Positions 4,349 through 5,862 of a stretch of DNA of 5,862 nucleotides are shown here, one piece after another. The stretch comes from Chloroflexota bacterium (lineage in GTDB: Bacteria > Chloroflexota > Anaerolineae > JAADDB01). Position 1 is the first letter of the stretch; each line of letters opens with the position of its first letter. A program made the position numbers and the translations under genes. The DNA is taken from contig JAADDB010000326.1 in assembly GCA_013154135.1 (NCBI GenBank), positions 1 to 5,862 of the forward strand. The letters are read 5' to 3'. The notes under the pieces are model-generated. The model was not told the origin of the DNA, searched no databases, and worked only from the letters and a program-made list of their open reading frames with translations.

Positions 4349-5862
4349 ATGTTGAACGATCTGAGAAAATCCCCTCCCTGGCGTTCCCTGACCTTTTATC
4401 TGGGCCTGCCGGCTGTAGGGATTGCGTTGGGGACGAGCGTATATGTCATATGGGCGCTGTGGCATCAGCCCGGTGTGAACGTTACCGGGCTGGCCCGTGT
4501 GACCGCGTGGCTAGGAGTAGGGACGGCGTTTGGGCTCCTAGGCATGGGGGTCGTGGCCTGGTTGACGGTCCCCGAGGAGGAGGTGAGGTTACTGTTCCTG
4601 TGGGCCATGAGCCTGACGGCGTTGACAACGTTGGCCGGCGCGGCCTCGTTCGCGTTTCATTCTCCCCACCGACTGGGTTCTCCCGCCCTGGTGCTGTTAG
4701 GCGCAGTCATTGTGCATTTCCACCTGGTGTTCCCACACGAACTGGAAAAACAATGGAGGTATCCGTTCCTGGTCGGCTTGTACACCGTGGCCGGCGTACA
4801 AGCTCTAGCATGGGTACTGTGGCCCGATCTCCCAGGTCTGCGGGCCATGTCCCAGGGGTTTTTCGTGATGACCATGCTGGTCGCGTGGGGCTGGATTGTG
4901 GGGGTAGCATACCGCTGGGGCACAGGGGTGGAGGAGAAGTGGATAGCCCGCTGGTTGACGATTGTGCTCCTGGTGGGTGGGGTCATTCCGGCCATAGGAG
5001 TGCTTGGCGCGGAACGGGTGCTGGGCAGACCGCTGATACCGCTGCCCCTGGCCCACGTGCTGGAGGTGGTCATCCCCTTTGGGTACCTAGCGGTAATGCG
5101 CAAGTACACGCCCTGGCAGGAACAGGTGGAACCGCCTCCCCACTTCTTGGTGACGTTCGCGGCCCTGATTATCGAGTTGTTGGTGCTGGGCAGCGCGCTC
5201 TCTTTCCTGAGTTTGACCTTCCCCCAGGGCCGCCTCTGGGGTGTTATAGGCGGGATCGTTGTCGCGTATCCCCTGTTCCGAAGTCTGCGCAGGCGGCTGG
5301 AACAAGAGTTGTACGGTGGATGGTACCAACGGGATACCTTCTTGCGGACGTTTAGTCGAACGCTGGGAGGGGCTCGGACGCAGGAGGCGGCATGGCGACG
5401 GGCCGTGCAGGCGCTGGCCGAGGGAATGAAGATAGCGTGGGTGTGCGGGGAGGATGACATGGGCCGGTGTTATTGTTGGGGAAGCGCGGTGGTGGATAAG
5501 GACGAATGCCCGGAGACACCGGCATGGGAGACGACCGTGCGAAGTGGGGTCAACGTGCTGGGGCGCCTGATGTTCGGCAGGCACATTGAGGGTAGCGGTC
5601 TGAGCCGTAAGGACCGGTGGGCCTTGGAGATCGCGGCGCGCTTGCTGGGAATGCAGTTGGAAGTACACCGGCTTCGGGATGCCCTGGCCGCGCAGGAGAG
5701 AGAAAGAGGCCCCTCGCCCTTGAGCGAGAGGGAGCGGGACATCTTGAGATTGGTTGCCCAGGGCAAGTTGGACCGAGAGATTGCGGACGAGTTGCACCTG
5801 TCGAGAAAAACGGTGGAAAGTCACCTCCAGAACATCTACCGCAAGTTAGGGGCACGGAACCG
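4349..5862 (+). CDS. Polytopic membrane GAF-LuxR transcriptional regulator (3' end beyond window)
   Basis: The frame is open for 504 codons to the right edge. The ATG at 4349 follows an in-frame TAA at 4343-4345, so it is the first possible start; only a weak GGGG lies upstream. Residues 1-15 are basic. About ten hydrophobic helices follow (roughly 16-38, 47-73, 78-102, 110-128, 139-158, 168-188, 199-220, 229-249, 265-290, 295-311), ending in an RSLRRRLEQELYGGWYQRD junction that resembles the one after the membrane domain of ComP-like sensor kinases. Residues about 328-445 look like a GAF domain, closing with LGRLMFGRHIEGSGLSRKDR and a final helix. No histidine-kinase domain follows; instead residues 457-504 are a LuxR/GerE helix-turn-helix (LSERERDILRLVAQGK, EIADELHLSRKTVESHLQNI, KLGARN). 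All four cysteines (366, 374, 376, 387) sit in the GAF-like region. It likely senses a membrane or cytoplasmic signal and binds DNA while membrane-bound. Probably only a short tail is missing. The signal and targets are unknown. Confidence 0.92.
   Translation, partial: MLNDLRKSPPWRSLTFYLGLPAVGIALGTSVYVIWALWHQPGVNVTGLARVTAWLGVGTAFGLLGMGVVAWLTVPEEEVRLLFLWAMSLTALTTLAGAASFAFHSPHRLGSPALVLLGAVIVHFHLVFPHELEKQWRYPFLVGLYTVAGVQALAWVLWPDLPGLRAMSQGFFVMTMLVAWGWIVGVAYRWGTGVEEKWIARWLTIVLLVGGVIPAIGVLGAERVLGRPLIPLPLAHVLEVVIPFGYLAVMRKYTPWQEQVEPPPHFLVTFAALIIELLVLGSALSFLSLTFPQGRLWGVIGGIVVAYPLFRSLRRRLEQELYGGWYQRDTFLRTFSRTLGGARTQEAAWRRAVQALAEGMKIAWVCGEDDMGRCYCWGSAVVDKDECPETPAWETTVRSGVNVLGRLMFGRHIEGSGLSRKDRWALEIAARLLGMQLEVHRLRDALAAQERERGPSPLSERERDILRLVAQGKLDREIADELHLSRKTVESHLQNIYRKLGARN

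Noticed and set aside
4180..5355. 391-residue plus-strand frame overlapping the membrane LuxR gene
   Set aside because: It has no membrane helices or recognisable domain, is Gly/Arg/Cys-rich as expected of a shifted frame, and runs under the frame starting at 4349 that encodes ten helices, a GAF-like domain and a clear LuxR domain.
4657..5824. Two long minus-strand frames antisense to the membrane LuxR gene
   Set aside because: Composition rich in Ser, Thr, Arg, Pro and Gln with no motif; antisense shadows of a well-supported gene.

Overview
The window looks like part of a bacterial chromosome with high-GC coding DNA. It holds four protein-coding genes, two cut off by the window edges, and no RNA genes, mobile elements or CRISPR arrays that I can see. 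The style of the ECF sigma factor, the juxtamembrane segment of the anti-sigma-like protein, and the membrane+GAF+LuxR architecture all recall Chloroflexota (Anaerolineae-type). That assignment rests on pattern memory, not on a search.

Minus strand, read right to left: a secreted lipoprotein (4023-2848), a gap containing inverted repeats, an ECF sigma-70 factor (2618-2097, or 2666 with an alternative start), and then a very long single-pass membrane protein that starts inside the sigma gene (2110) and stays open to the left window edge (703 codons visible). The 14-nt overlap, strong ribosome binding site and topology (about 60 cytoplasmic residues, one membrane helix, over 600 extracytoplasmic residues) make it the likely anti-sigma factor or sensor for this sigma factor. 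The lipoprotein is collinearly related to the ectodomain of that protein: both carry a D-[LV]-T-I-R...Q...T-R-V segment, a GPWRF motif, a cysteine pair and an FGP motif in the same order. The three genes therefore look like one envelope-signalling module in which the outer domain of the sensor also exists as a separate membrane-anchored lipoprotein.

Plus strand, divergent: after a 325-bp AT-rich intergenic region with a good extended -10 promoter, a gene starting at 4349 runs off the right edge (504 codons visible). It encodes about ten transmembrane helices, a GAF-like domain holding all four of the protein's cysteines, and a C-terminal LuxR/GerE helix-turn-helix. It would be a transcription factor tethered to the membrane.

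If the two divergent units are functionally linked (inference only), the locus combines two membrane-to-DNA signalling routes: an ECF sigma/anti-sigma switch with a companion lipoprotein, and a polytopic one-component regulator. No target enzymes or transporters lie inside the window, so the signal and regulon cannot be inferred from it.
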